From: an uncultured Lachnospiraceae bacterium
Lineage (GTDB): Bacteria > Bacillota > Clostridia > Lachnospirales > Lachnospiraceae
Reading direction: 5' to 3'
Assembly (NCBI GenBank): GCA_902783765.1
Contig: CACZSB010000105.1
Span: forward strand, 1-12,612
DNA length: 12,612 bases
Shown: positions 1 to 6,980 of the stretch, in pieces
Layout of the letters: each line of letters starts with the position of its first letter
How positions within the stretch are numbered: position 1 is the stretch's first letter
The notes under the pieces: model-generated
Seen by the model: only the letters and a program-made list of their open reading frames with translations
What the model was told of the DNA's origin: nothing
The model's database searches: none
Program-made: the position numbers and the translations under genes

Positions 1-31
1 GTCGCCCTCACCCGCCTCACTTTGTTCGGCA

Positions 32-55
32 CCCTCTCCCGCGTCCGGGAGAGGG
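32..55. repeat. 10-bp perfect palindrome downstream of the ABC ATPase gene
   Basis: Two 10-base arms (CCCTCTCCCG at 32-41 and CGGGAGAGGG at 46-55) pair perfectly around a 4-base loop. It lies about 40 bases past the stop of the leftward ABC gene. No run of T follows on either strand, so it is not a standard intrinsic terminator. It could still stabilise the 3' end of the mRNA, or be a copy of a dispersed intergenic palindrome. The rest of 1-94 shows no gene. Confidence 0.6.
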
Positions 56-94
56 CAAGTGTACCTGCATTCATTTCACCGGGAAGGGTAAGTA

Positions 95-712
95 TCAATG
101 CTTCTTCAAATACTCCACCCGGGGGGCGTTCTTGATGATGGAGGTGTCGTGGGTCACCAAAATAACGGTTTTGCCCCGCTCCTGAAGCTTTCTTAACAGG
201 GACAGGATGCGATTGGCATTCTCCGGGTCCAGGGAACCCGTGGGCTCGTCCGCCAGAATCACATCGCATTTTTTGAAAATCAAACGGGCCAGAGCCACCC
301 GCTGCTGCTCTCCGCCGGAAAGCTGGAAAACCGGGGTCTTGGCCTCGTTTTTAAGGCCCACTTCTTCCAAGGCTTCCTCCAAAGAAACTCCGCTTCGGGC
401 GCTTTTCTGAATAAATTCCAAATTGTCTCGGACACTTTTGCTTTCCACCAGGGCAAAATTCTGGAAAAGAAAGCCCACCTTTTCCGCATAAAACTGCCGC
501 CGGCCCTTCCGGCTGAACACATTCCGGCCGTCTATCAAAATCTCGCCCTGATCGGCCTTCTCCAGCCCTCCGATCATATTGAGCAGGGTGGTTTTTCCGC
601 AGCCGCTCTCCCCGGCAAACACCACAAACTCTCCGTCCTTAATCTGAAGGGAATAATCCTCAAATATCTTTTTATCTCCAAAGGCCTTGGAGATGCCTTT
701 AATTTCTATCAT
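95..712 (-). CDS. ABC transporter ATP-binding protein, bacteriocin-export (lactococcin-972) type
   Basis: This 205-residue protein is a complete single nucleotide-binding domain. It shows Walker A GESGCGKTT (34-42), a Q-loop glutamine near 84, the signature LSGGEQQ (131-137), Walker B VILADEP (151-157) and an H-loop histidine at 188. It is expected to bind the permease encoded just upstream and power export, or extraction from the membrane, at the cytoplasmic face. Its ATG overlaps the permease stop (ATGA), and a GGAGG site lies inside the end of the permease gene, so the two are translationally coupled. The short length and the paired permease match the ATPases found with lactococcin-972-like bacteriocins. 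The general MacB/LolD group is the alternative. The ABC assignment is certain; the bacteriocin role rests on context. Confidence 0.9.
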   Translation of the reverse strand: MIEIKGISKAFGDKKIFEDYSLQIKDGEFVVFAGESGCGKTTLLNMIGGLEKADQGEILIDGRNVFSRKGRRQFYAEKVGFLFQNFALVESKSVRDNLEFIQKSARSGVSLEEALEEVGLKNEAKTPVFQLSGGEQQRVALARLIFKKCDVILADEPTGSLDPENANRILSLLRKLQERGKTVILVTHDTSIIKNAPRVEYLKKH

Positions 713-2673
713 AAACTTCCTCCTTTCAAAATCGAAGGGGTATTTTTGCGGCTGAAAATACTGCAGACAATATACAGCACCCCATATTCAAACATAAGCA
801 CTGCCAGAACCCCCATTAAAATATATCGCCAGGGAGCAATATCATACATGACGCATATAACACAAACCGCTATGCCGCCTATGAGGGTGGCAATGGTATT
901 GAGCACAAAAAGCTCCAGGTTTTGCTCAAAGATCCGATAGCCCAGGATTTTCTTAAGCGCCAACTCCTTGGCTTTGATCATATATTCAAAGCGCACCGTC
1001 AGCAGCAGCAATAAGCATTCCAGGAAGATCAGCATAAGCAATACCGTACCGCTGAATACCGCCTCCCGAAGCCCGGCCACGCTGGCCTCCCAGCAAAATT
1101 CCGGAATATCATAAGCCGTTGTCTTCATATCATACTTTTCCAGGAGGACATCCGCTTCTTCCGTGGTCAATAAAAAGGGAATGCAGGGGAGACTGGACAA
1201 ATGGACTCCCTCCCATTCAGGAGTATTTTCCGCTTCCCCCACAAAGAGCATCAAAGGATTATGCCCCGCCACATAGGGCATGGTCTCCTCCTCCGTAAAG
1301 GCCAGCATCCGAAAGCTGCCATAGGCGCGAAGGGCTATATCATCTGAATCCAAAAACCATAAGCGTTGCCCCGCAAAAGCCCTGATCTGAGCCTGAAGCC
1401 TTTCCCCGGGCTTGGATATTCCGGGGTAGAGGATCAAAAGCTTGCCCTTTAAGGCTTCCTGCTCTTTTGCCGAAAGGATCTTATCGATTCCCTTTGTATG
1501 GCCGTTGACCAAATAAATCTGATCCGGATTTTCATAATATAATTCCGGGGAGGCAATACCATCCGGGGCAGGCAGATCGTAGCGGTTGGCCATGGCCAGC
1601 CGGTTCTGCTCCCAGGCCCGAGCATAGAGATCCGTACAAGAGGCCATTACATCCATATTACGCAGCCAGTATTCCTCAAAATCTCCGGAGCTGGGCATGA
1701 CGCTCAAAAAGCAGTATTCCGAATACGCCTTGGTCTCATTATAGTTCCTAAGGGTCTGAATCCCCCAAAATAGCTTCGGCCCCATCAGGCCAAAGATCAA
1801 AAGCCCGGCCCCCAGTACAAAGGCCTTTAAAATAAAACAATCTCCCATACGGCTTAGGCTGATATTGGCGCCGTAAAAGACTTCTTTATAAGAGACCTTT
1901 AGGGAAAGCAAATGGGCCAGAGTATTGAGCAGCAGTACCCCCAGCAAAAGACCCAGAAACAGCTTTTTTTCCGTCAAACTGTAAAAGAAAGCCTTTGTAA
2001 ATATATAATATAGCGTGACATAAATAAACAAATAGATGCCATTATCCAGCAAAATGCTTTTCACCATCATGCGGCGGGCTGAGGCCCCGGAGAGCATTTT
2101 AAGCAGAAATTCCTTTTTATCAAACTGGATCTCCAGCCAGGTCATAAGCACGGAAAAAATCCCCAACCCAACCCACAGCACAATAATGGAGGCGGATAAT
2201 TTCTGCATTCTGGGAGCCGAGGGCCGGGCCGCAGGATTTTGAGGATGGAAATCTCGAACCGTCAGGCGGATCTGCTCCGACTCTCCCACCAGGCATAGGG
2301 TTTTTTCAGATTTTAAGAAGGCCTCTTCATCCAGCTCATGGAAGCGGATAATGGTGGTGCCGGAAAAAAGACTGGCATAGCTGCCTTCCCCAAAGCCCTT
2401 TTCCCTTACGGCCTGCAGGGCGGCTTCATCTCCATAAATATCCACATCCGTGTGGAACAGGGAAGGAGAGCTCTCTACCACGAAGAAAAGGCCCACCTGC
2501 CGCTCATGGGCAATGGGAATGGCGGCCTCCAGGCCTCCCATTGCCTCACTGGGGGGCAGGGCCTGATAAAAACGGGAGGACAGATGCATTAGATTCTCCT
2601 GTCTTGCCTCCACCAGGAGAACAAATTGCAGGATCAAGAATAGGGTGATGGAAATGTATTTTAATAATTTCAT
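709..2673 (-). CDS. Bacteriocin-associated FtsX-like integral membrane protein (putative export or immunity permease)
   Basis: This is a 654-residue membrane protein. Hydrophobic segments lie near residues 5-22, 161-181, 211-231, 236-257, 279-299, 540-561, 587-608 and 616-639. Two large, probably extracellular, domains (about 23-160 and 300-539) separate them, giving a doubled FtsX/MacB-like layout. A KKILGY motif (574-579) just after a membrane helix resembles the FtsX coupling region, and the tail ends in an LKGG motif. Length and layout match the roughly 650-700-residue bacteriocin-associated membrane proteins that accompany lactococcin-972-type ABC ATPases, often annotated as putative immunity proteins. 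The gene overlaps the ATPase gene by four bases and starts 24 bases after the preceding gene. Its ribosome site (GAGG) is rather distant, about 13 bases. Substrate is unknown; the secreted protein at the head of the operon is the obvious candidate. Confidence 0.78.
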   Translation of the reverse strand: MKLLKYISITLFLILQFVLLVEARQENLMHLSSRFYQALPPSEAMGGLEAAIPIAHERQVGLFFVVESSPSLFHTDVDIYGDEAALQAVREKGFGEGSYASLFSGTTIIRFHELDEEAFLKSEKTLCLVGESEQIRLTVRDFHPQNPAARPSAPRMQKLSASIIVLWVGLGIFSVLMTWLEIQFDKKEFLLKMLSGASARRMMVKSILLDNGIYLFIYVTLYYIFTKAFFYSLTEKKLFLGLLLGVLLLNTLAHLLSLKVSYKEVFYGANISLSRMGDCFILKAFVLGAGLLIFGLMGPKLFWGIQTLRNYNETKAYSEYCFLSVMPSSGDFEEYWLRNMDVMASCTDLYARAWEQNRLAMANRYDLPAPDGIASPELYYENPDQIYLVNGHTKGIDKILSAKEQEALKGKLLILYPGISKPGERLQAQIRAFAGQRLWFLDSDDIALRAYGSFRMLAFTEEETMPYVAGHNPLMLFVGEAENTPEWEGVHLSSLPCIPFLLTTEEADVLLEKYDMKTTAYDIPEFCWEASVAGLREAVFSGTVLLMLIFLECLLLLLTVRFEYMIKAKELALKKILGYRIFEQNLELFVLNTIATLIGGIAVCVICVMYDIAPWRYILMGVLAVLMFEYGVLYIVCSIFSRKNTPSILKGGSL

Positions 2674-2697
2674 AAAAGCTTGTTTTCCTCGAAGGTT

Positions 2698-3300
2698 TTA
2701 CTCCTCTTTAAATAGATCCTCGCCCCAAGCCTCTTTAGCCATGCGGATGAGGTATTCTTTCCATTCTGAATCTAAATAGGCCCGGGCCAGGTTTTGCGTT
2801 TCTTCATCCCTCATCACACCCGGCGGCAAATAGTAATTCCCCTGAGCATCCACGCACATGCCCGCCGCATATCGTTCATCATTAGAATGATCCCATACCG
2901 TAAGGAACACCATATAACGGCCATCCTCTAGCTTGCGATTCGGAAAAATATCAAAGGTGGCTGAATAAACCTCCAGATCCGGATAGCCCTTTACCCGTGA
3001 AGTAGCCGGTAAATAAGTATCATCAGCTTCCCCCCCATCTCCAAAGGAAACTGACAATTGAAGTCTATTCAGGTCAAAGCTGGGGAACGGCACCTGAAAT
3101 AGGTTATAATACTCGCCCATGTCTCCTACCAACAGATAGTGAGCCATCTCTCTATCCATTAGTTCCATTCCGGACAATGTATACTTCCGGTTCGCACGCC
3201 CCACACAGATTTGCCAGGCTATTACCAGGCCAATAAACAATACCAGCAGGATCCCAGCTACCATCAGCAGCTTGCGAAGGATTTTATTTTCCTTAAACAT
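2698..3300 (-). CDS. Single-pass membrane protein of unknown function in the export operon
   Basis: I do not recognise this 200-residue protein. It has a short basic N-terminus, one strong hydrophobic helix (about 10-32) and a roughly 165-residue polar domain, probably outside the membrane and rich in aromatic and acidic residues. A cysteine at 32 sits at the end of the helix, but there is no convincing lipobox. The ATG at 3300 is chosen because AAAGGAG (3309-3315) lies 8 bases upstream. A longer reading from a TTG at 3354 lacks such a site and would run through a hairpin. The gene lies between the small secreted protein and the permease and is co-oriented with both, so an immunity, chaperone or accessory export role is plausible. 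That is inferred from position only. Confidence 0.75.
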   Translation of the reverse strand: MFKENKILRKLLMVAGILLVLFIGLVIAWQICVGRANRKYTLSGMELMDREMAHYLLVGDMGEYYNLFQVPFPSFDLNRLQLSVSFGDGGEADDTYLPATSRVKGYPDLEVYSATFDIFPNRKLEDGRYMVFLTVWDHSNDERYAAGMCVDAQGNYYLPPGVMRDEETQNLARAYLDSEWKEYLIRMAKEAWGEDLFKEE

Positions 3301-3317
3301 TTTCGCTTCTCCTTTGA

Positions 3318-3348
3318 AAGGGAGACGAGGATTTGCCCCGCCTCCCTT
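3318..3348 (-). terminator. Hairpin between the secreted-protein gene and the rest of the operon (possible attenuator)
   Basis: On the minus strand, 12-13 bases (AGGGAGGCGGGG and CCTCGTCTCCCT arms) pair around a CAAAT loop, with two G-U pairs. The hairpin starts about 12 bases after the stop codon of the secreted-protein gene. Only three T residues follow, and then the ribosome site of the next gene. It is therefore more likely a partial terminator or an mRNA-stabilising structure than a full stop. Such an arrangement would favour the first gene over the export genes. Confidence 0.5.
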
Positions 3349-3359
3349 AGACAATCTAC

Positions 3360-3836
3360 TTATTTAAATCTCGGAAACACAGTAGAATAGGAAGGTGTGG
3401 TAGTGCTGCCAAAGCAGGTGCCCCAGAACTGGATGCCGAACCAATATTGCTTGCAGTTACTATCATATTTGATTTCCGCAGTGCTGTTGGCGCCGAAAAT
3501 GGCTCTGGGGGCCACTTTCTTCCCATAAATCATGCCCGAGGCGTTCTTTCCCACCACAGAGGAAATCACATCCTGCATGGGTTTTAATTTGCAATACACC
3601 TTACTGCTGGTTTTGTAGGCATATCCGCTGGCAATGACAGTGGTCTTCTCTGTATGACAGATGCTGACAGGCATTGAGAAATTCGAGCTTGTGACTTCCT
3701 CGATTCCCATATCCTTGTTGGTCCAAAAGCGCTGATGGATCAGCTGATTGGTATTTCCGGCCGCCTGGGCAGGCAGTACCGTGGTCAGGGTCATAAGGGC
3801 CAGGAAAAGGGCCAGGATCTTTTTGCTTTGTTTCAT
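3360..3836 (-). CDS. Secreted four-cysteine protein, candidate bacteriocin or export substrate
   Basis: I do not recognise the family. The 158-residue product has a basic start (MKQSKK), a hydrophobic core and an AQA|A signal-peptidase site near residue 25, leaving about 133 residues. The mature part has four cysteines (60, 82, 128, 141), enough for two disulfides, and an aromatic, glycine-rich C-terminal part (YWFGIQFWGTCFG, 131-143). The ATG at 3836 is chosen because AAGGAG lies 9 bases upstream; an in-frame ATG at 3881 has no ribosome site and would spoil the signal peptide. It is the first gene of the leftward operon, behind a near-consensus promoter. In lactococcin-972-type loci this position encodes the bacteriocin, but this protein is longer and lacks the sequence features I know for lactococcin 972. 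Bacteriocin is a hypothesis; an adhesin or other extracellular factor is possible. Confidence 0.78.
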   Translation of the reverse strand: MKQSKKILALFLALMTLTTVLPAQAAGNTNQLIHQRFWTNKDMGIEEVTSSNFSMPVSICHTEKTTVIASGYAYKTSSKVYCKLKPMQDVISSVVGKNASGMIYGKKVAPRAIFGANSTAEIKYDSNCKQYWFGIQFWGTCFGSTTTPSYSTVFPRFK

Positions 3837-3959
3837 GCGTTTAATCTCCTTATTGATTTGTTTTATAACCCAAGTATGCATCTTCGGCCCGTACGCTGCC
3901 CCGGATACTATACCATGGATATCGAGAAAATTATACCATTCTACCTTCTTTTCGCCCCG

Positions 3960-3988
3960 ATTATATCATTATGAAAAACCATAGTCAA
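3960..3988 (-). promoter_or_regulatory. Sigma-A-type promoter of the leftward secretion operon
   Basis: On the minus strand, TTGACT (3988-3983), a 17-base spacer and a perfect TATAAT (3965-3960) form a near-consensus promoter. The expected start is near 3953, leaving a leader of about 115 bases before the ATG at 3836. Its -35 box overlaps the -35 box of the rightward promoter. The gene-free stretch 3837-4056 also contains the leader, in which I see no recognisable riboswitch. Confidence 0.72.
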
Positions 3989-4010
3989 TATATTATTCTA
4001 AAAATAGTAT
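3982..4010 (+). promoter_or_regulatory. Promoter of the PadR gene cluster
   Basis: TAGTCA (3982-3987), a 17-base spacer and TAGTAT (4005-4010) give a moderate promoter with a start near 4017 and a leader of about 40 bases. It is back to back with the leftward promoter and shares five bases of its -35 box, which makes this AT-rich stretch a natural site for PadR binding. No clean PadR palindrome is visible. An ATACTAT (3906-3912) and its complement ATAGTAT (4004-4010) are the only weak candidates. Confidence 0.5.
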
Positions 4011-4056
4011 TTACATCTTGAACGCATTGGTTTACTCTTTTCATAGGAGTATTGCC

Positions 4057-4404
4057 ATGAATGATCATGTCCAATCGGTCAATTTTAGACGGGGTTTATT
4101 ACCCCTGATAGTGTTGCAACTACTCCAGGATAGAGATATGTACGGCTATCAGATTGTTCAGGAAGCCGGACGCCGCAGTCAGGGGCGTATTATAACCCAG
4201 GAAGGCTCCCTGTATCCCGTCCTTTACAGACTGCTGAAGGAAAAATACATTTCTGAGGAAAAAGTACCGCGGGGAGAAAAAATGGTGCGTGTTGTTTACC
4301 ACCTGGAAGAACGTGGAAAAGAATACCTGAAAACGCTGATCGAGGAATATGATTTTATCTCCCAGGGTATGAATCTTATTTTAGGGAGAGAGACCAATCT
4401 ATGA
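4057..4404 (+). CDS. PadR family transcriptional regulator
   Basis: This 115-residue protein is a minimal PadR-type winged-helix repressor. The order is RRGLLPLIVLQLL, then MYGYQIVQEA (the family's YGYxI motif), then an EGSLYPVLYRLLKEKYI recognition helix, a basic wing and a helical dimerisation tail. The ATG at 4057 is chosen because AGGAG (4045-4049) lies 7 bases upstream; an in-frame TTG at 4018 would add 13 residues and lies at the likely transcription start. The stop overlaps the next gene (ATGA), a coupling typical of PadR with its membrane partner. PadR proteins usually repress neighbouring transport or stress genes and are released by a ligand or partner protein. Here the most likely targets are its own operon and the divergent secretion operon. 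Confidence 0.9.
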   Translation: MNDHVQSVNFRRGLLPLIVLQLLQDRDMYGYQIVQEAGRRSQGRIITQEGSLYPVLYRLLKEKYISEEKVPRGEKMVRVVYHLEERGKEYLKTLIEEYDFISQGMNLILGRETNL

Positions 4405-4781
4405 GCGCCCTGAGAAAATACAAGAGAAAAGTTTCTGAAATGCTTCCCTGCATCGGGGAAGAGAAAAAATATTGTCTGAAAGAAATTTACCATTCCTTAG
4501 GTTCGGCGGCTTCCTCCATGTCCTATGAGACTATTGTGGAGGCGCTGGGAAGTCCTGAATCCTTAGCCGCCTCCGCTATTCAGGATATGGATGCAAGTGC
4601 TATTGCCGCTGCCATGAAAACGCGGAACCGCCTGTTTTGGAGACTTAGTATTTTGGTGGCAGGTTTTTTACTGATCTGGGCCATCGGTGTAACCCTCGCC
4701 TATATTCATTTCCTTCAGGAGGGGGAAGGACATGATTATATAATCGGCCCCATAGAAATTGAATCTGAATGGATACCATAA
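4401..4781 (+). CDS. HAAS/DUF6120-like membrane protein, PadR partner
   Basis: The 126-residue product has a helical cytoplasmic N-domain (about 3-70) with a basic start, a LPC motif and the phrase EALGSPESLAAS (47-58). That phrase matches the LGxPxxIA signature of the HAAS/DUF1700-type domains encoded beside PadR genes. One membrane helix follows (about 79-103), then a short acidic outer tail. From overall pattern I would place it in the DUF6120 group, from memory only. Its ATG overlaps the padR stop by four bases, so the two are translationally coupled. Such proteins are thought to work with the PadR regulator at the membrane, perhaps as a sensor or anti-repressor. That role is inferred here. 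Confidence 0.72.
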   Translation: MSALRKYKRKVSEMLPCIGEEKKYCLKEIYHSLGSAASSMSYETIVEALGSPESLAASAIQDMDASAIAAAMKTRNRLFWRLSILVAGFLLIWAIGVTLAYIHFLQEGEGHDYIIGPIEIESEWIP

Positions 4782-4795
4782 GGAGTCATGCTTCA

Positions 4796-5320
4796 ATGAA
4801 AAGAATATTCAGCACCCTATTCGTTTTAATTCTTTTAGTCTCTCCCCTTACGGGCGCGAAGGCAGCAGAAAATAACGAAGAGTCGGATTTGCAAACCGTA
4901 CTTGTAATCGATCCCCGTTCAGGAGAAGAAGAAACCATTATTGCAGATTCCGTGATTATTCTTCCGGATGGAAGTAAAATCATTAAAACAGCTGTGGAAA
5001 ATATGACCCTGACCAGGGCCATGGGACAAAAAACAGGCAGCAGTCAATGGATAAAAACAGGAAGCGATGGAACCCTCCTATGGCGAATCAAATTGACAGC
5101 TCATTTCACCTTTGACGGAAACGCTTCCAAATGCACCTCGGCCTCCGCTACTACAGAAGTTTTTCAAGGAAACTGGATCGAAGGCAGCAAAAATACATAT
5201 CCCAACGGAAATGCTGCCGTTGCAAATGTGACTATGGTCAGGAAGTTTTTGTTCCTTGTACTTGATTCCCAATCTGTCTCTCTCACGATCCGCTGCGATA
5301 AGAATGGGAATATGTATTAG
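4796..5320 (+). CDS. Secreted beta-rich protein of an uncharacterised Firmicutes family
   Basis: The 174-residue product has a clear signal peptide (MKRIFST, hydrophobic core, AKA|A near residue 23), an acidic linker (about 24-70) and a serine/threonine-rich domain. That domain has alternating hydrophobic residues (LLWRIKLTAHFTFDG, then KCTSASATT, VSLTIRCDKNG) and two cysteines (113, 167) that could form one disulfide. The pattern resembles small secreted proteins often found beside PadR genes in Clostridia, with no known function. The ATG at 4796 is chosen because AGGAG (4781-4785) sits right after the preceding stop; an ATG at 4769 lies inside the upstream gene and would spoil the signal peptide. 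It is the third gene of the PadR operon. It has no obvious sequence similarity to the secreted protein of the leftward arm. Confidence 0.78.
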   Translation: MKRIFSTLFVLILLVSPLTGAKAAENNEESDLQTVLVIDPRSGEEETIIADSVIILPDGSKIIKTAVENMTLTRAMGQKTGSSQWIKTGSDGTLLWRIKLTAHFTFDGNASKCTSASATTEVFQGNWIEGSKNTYPNGNAAVANVTMVRKFLFLVLDSQSVSLTIRCDKNGNMY

Positions 5321-5355
5321 ATTTTAGGGTGAGGCAGGTTTCCCGCCACAGGAAG

Positions 5356-5844
5356 TCACGGCCCGGTGGCTGCTGCCAGTGCATCAATCCCCTCATCCGT
5401 CAGGCGATAGATAGTCCAGGCGTCCATGGGTTTGGCCCCCAAAGAACGGTAAAAACGGATACTGGGCTCATTCCAGTCCAGGCAGGTCCAGTCCATACGG
5501 CCGCAGTTTTCAAGCCGGGCGATACGGGCCAGTTCCTGCAGCAGGGATTTCCCGTAGCCCTTCCCTCGATATTCCGGATATACAAACAAATCCTCCAGAT
5601 GTAGGCTGCCCCGGCCCACAAAGGTGGAATACTTGAAATAATACAGGGCAAAGCCCACCTCTCGGCCATCCTTACAGGCGAAAATCACCCGGGCGGCCTG
5701 CTTTTCAAAAAGCCACTCCCTAAGCAGCGACTCCGTGGCCGTCACCCCATCCAGCATTTTTTCATATTCTGCCAGGGAGCGGATAAATTGCAAAATCAGG
5801 CCGCAGTCCTCCGGACCGGCCTCACGGATCGAAAACACCGACAT
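5356..5844 (-). CDS. GNAT family N-acetyltransferase, diamine/thialysine acetyltransferase-like
   Basis: This is a complete 162-residue GNAT fold. The acetyl-CoA binding motif A is VYPEYRGKGYGKSL (88-101) with the R/Q-x-x-G-x-G/A core. The LHLEDLFV strand before it, and LDWNEPSIRFYRSLGA (122-137) after it, are typical of the spermidine/spermine and thialysine acetyltransferase subgroup, so a small amine is the likely acceptor. The cytosolic enzyme would transfer acetyl from acetyl-CoA. The start is supported by AAAGGAGG 6 bases upstream. That site overlaps the stop codon of the MGMT-family gene (TAAAGGAGG), so the two are one operon. The end faces the PadR operon across only 35 bases, where I see no convincing terminator. 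Confidence 0.85.
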   Translation of the reverse strand: MSVFSIREAGPEDCGLILQFIRSLAEYEKMLDGVTATESLLREWLFEKQAARVIFACKDGREVGFALYYFKYSTFVGRGSLHLEDLFVYPEYRGKGYGKSLLQELARIARLENCGRMDWTCLDWNEPSIRFYRSLGAKPMDAWTIYRLTDEGIDALAAATGP

Positions 5845-5856
5845 AGATTACCTCCT

Positions 5857-6159
5857 TTACGCATCCCACTGAAATCGCTTTAAATCCACCCGGTAATTAA
5901 CCACTTCCACCCCGTCCTTCTCCAGCAGATGGCGCTGTTCTCGGGGACCCCCAAAGGCATAGGCCCCGGAAAGCTCTCCCTGGCTGTTTACCACCCTATA
6001 GCAGGGCGTGCCGCTGCCGTCCGGATTGGCATGGAGGGCATTCCCCACCGCCCGGGCAGCTCCGGGACGCCCCACCAGCCTGGCGATCTGGCCATAGGTA
6101 GCTACCCTTCCGGCGGGAATTTGCCGAACTATGGCATAGACATCGGAATGAAAGCTCAT
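5857..6159 (-). CDS. MGMT/alkyltransferase-like DNA-binding protein
   Basis: The 100-residue protein equals only the C-terminal DNA-binding domain of O6-alkylguanine-DNA alkyltransferase. It has IPAGRVATYGQIARLVG (14-30, recognition helix region), RAVGNALHANP (36-46) and PCYRVV (52-57). The active-site cysteine (53) is kept, but the usual His of PCHRV is Tyr, and the arginine of the usual MRGNP is His. The N-terminal domain of Ogt/Ada proteins is absent. The family either repairs O6-alkylguanine by suicidal transfer to Cys or, in alkyltransferase-like proteins where Cys is Trp, flags lesions for excision repair. Which applies here is open. A GGGGGA ribosome site precedes the ATG, and the GNAT gene follows after 12 bases. 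It lies 59 bases after the nucleotidyltransferase gene and could be cotranscribed with it. Confidence 0.85.
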   Translation of the reverse strand: MSFHSDVYAIVRQIPAGRVATYGQIARLVGRPGAARAVGNALHANPDGSGTPCYRVVNSQGELSGAYAFGGPREQRHLLEKDGVEVVNYRVDLKRFQWDA

Positions 6160-6218
6160 ATATCCCCCTTAATCACTTATTCCCAGTATCCCAGCCATAT
6201 TGCCATAGGCGATATTCC

Positions 6219-6980
6219 TTATTTGCTGTCTTGTCTTTTTCGCAATTGGGCGAGAATCGAAGCCGTATCCGACTTCCTTTGCAAATCCTCCACAATTGTG
6301 CCAACATTATCCACTTTCGCTATTCCGGGATTACGCTGCTCAAATTGTAACAGAAGCTCCTTTGTTTCCTGTTCACCTATGACTACCTGCTTATATAATT
6401 CTTCAAAACGGCCGTCCGCAAACACATTCTCTATAAATGTCCGGGAAGTCTCTGAAAGTGCCGACCATCCTCCATACAAATCCGTTACGGCTTTCTGTAT
6501 CTGCTCTTTCTTGATTGGTGTACCTCTACTATTATGTTCGGCAAGAATACCCAGAATATCGGACAGATCACTCTTATATTGTCTTCCCGATCGTAATTTC
6601 ATGGCAATCAAGTATTCCGCCTCCACGGTGCGGACAGTGAGAATGTTGGAGTAAGTCTTAAAATATGCAGAAAACTGGGTGAGTCTCGGTGTATAGGAAT
6701 CCGTTTTTCTGAAATCTGCATTCAACCAGCCACTAGGAAGCCCGAAGCGGTCTCCAACAATATTGATAGCCTCTTTCATGCAGGAGGCCGCCTGGATCAA
6801 CGCATCAATGTCCGTGGTCATATTCCGAAAGCCATAGTTGATTAGGACGGAGGCTCCGCCAACCAGGATCAGCTCTGCAGGCATCTTTTTTCCAATCAGT
6901 TTCCGGTATTCCTTCGCAAGCTCCTTCAGATAAGTGTCGATATTCTCTTTTGTGAACTCAAATCCATGTTCAGATAACAT
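6219..6980 (-). CDS. Nucleotidyltransferase (DUF6036/AbiEii-like), putative toxin
   Basis: The 253-residue protein has a polymerase-beta-type nucleotidyltransferase core. LVGGAS (39-44) supplies the GG-S motif and TTDID (55-59) the two metal-binding aspartates. A following VEAEYLIAMKLRSGRQYKSD stretch (119-138), with a downstream DI, resembles AbiEii and minimal nucleotidyltransferase toxins. These enzymes move a nucleotide from an NTP to a target; some AbiEii/MenT relatives modify tRNA and stop growth. The ATG is preceded by GAGGTGAGAG and overlaps the end of the HTH gene by 11 bases, so expression is coupled to the upstream regulator. That is the usual order for an HTH antitoxin with a nucleotidyltransferase toxin. 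The DUF6036 name is from pattern memory. A non-toxic role cannot be excluded. Confidence 0.78.
   Translation of the reverse strand: MLSEHGFEFTKENIDTYLKELAKEYRKLIGKKMPAELILVGGASVLINYGFRNMTTDIDALIQAASCMKEAINIVGDRFGLPSGWLNADFRKTDSYTPRLTQFSAYFKTYSNILTVRTVEAEYLIAMKLRSGRQYKSDLSDILGILAEHNSRGTPIKKEQIQKAVTDLYGGWSALSETSRTFIENVFADGRFEELYKQVVIGEQETKELLLQFEQRNPGIAKVDNVGTIVEDLQRKSDTASILAQLRKRQDSK

Noticed and set aside
3837..3881. Longer start (ATG at 3881) for the four-cysteine secreted protein
   Set aside because: There is no ribosome site before it, and the extra 15 residues would precede and disturb a clear signal peptide that begins at 3836 behind AAGGAG.
4018..4056. TTG start at 4018 for the PadR protein
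   Set aside because: It lies at the predicted transcription start and has no ribosome site. The ATG at 4057 has AGGAG at 7 bases.
5321..5355. Possible shared terminator between the two convergent operons
   Set aside because: The GGCAGG/CCCGCC stretch pairs only with mismatches and no T run follows on either strand.
5929..6654. A 241-residue plus-strand open frame opposite the MGMT-family and nucleotidyltransferase genes
   Set aside because: Both opposite genes have conserved motifs and good starts. This frame has none and spans two unrelated genes.
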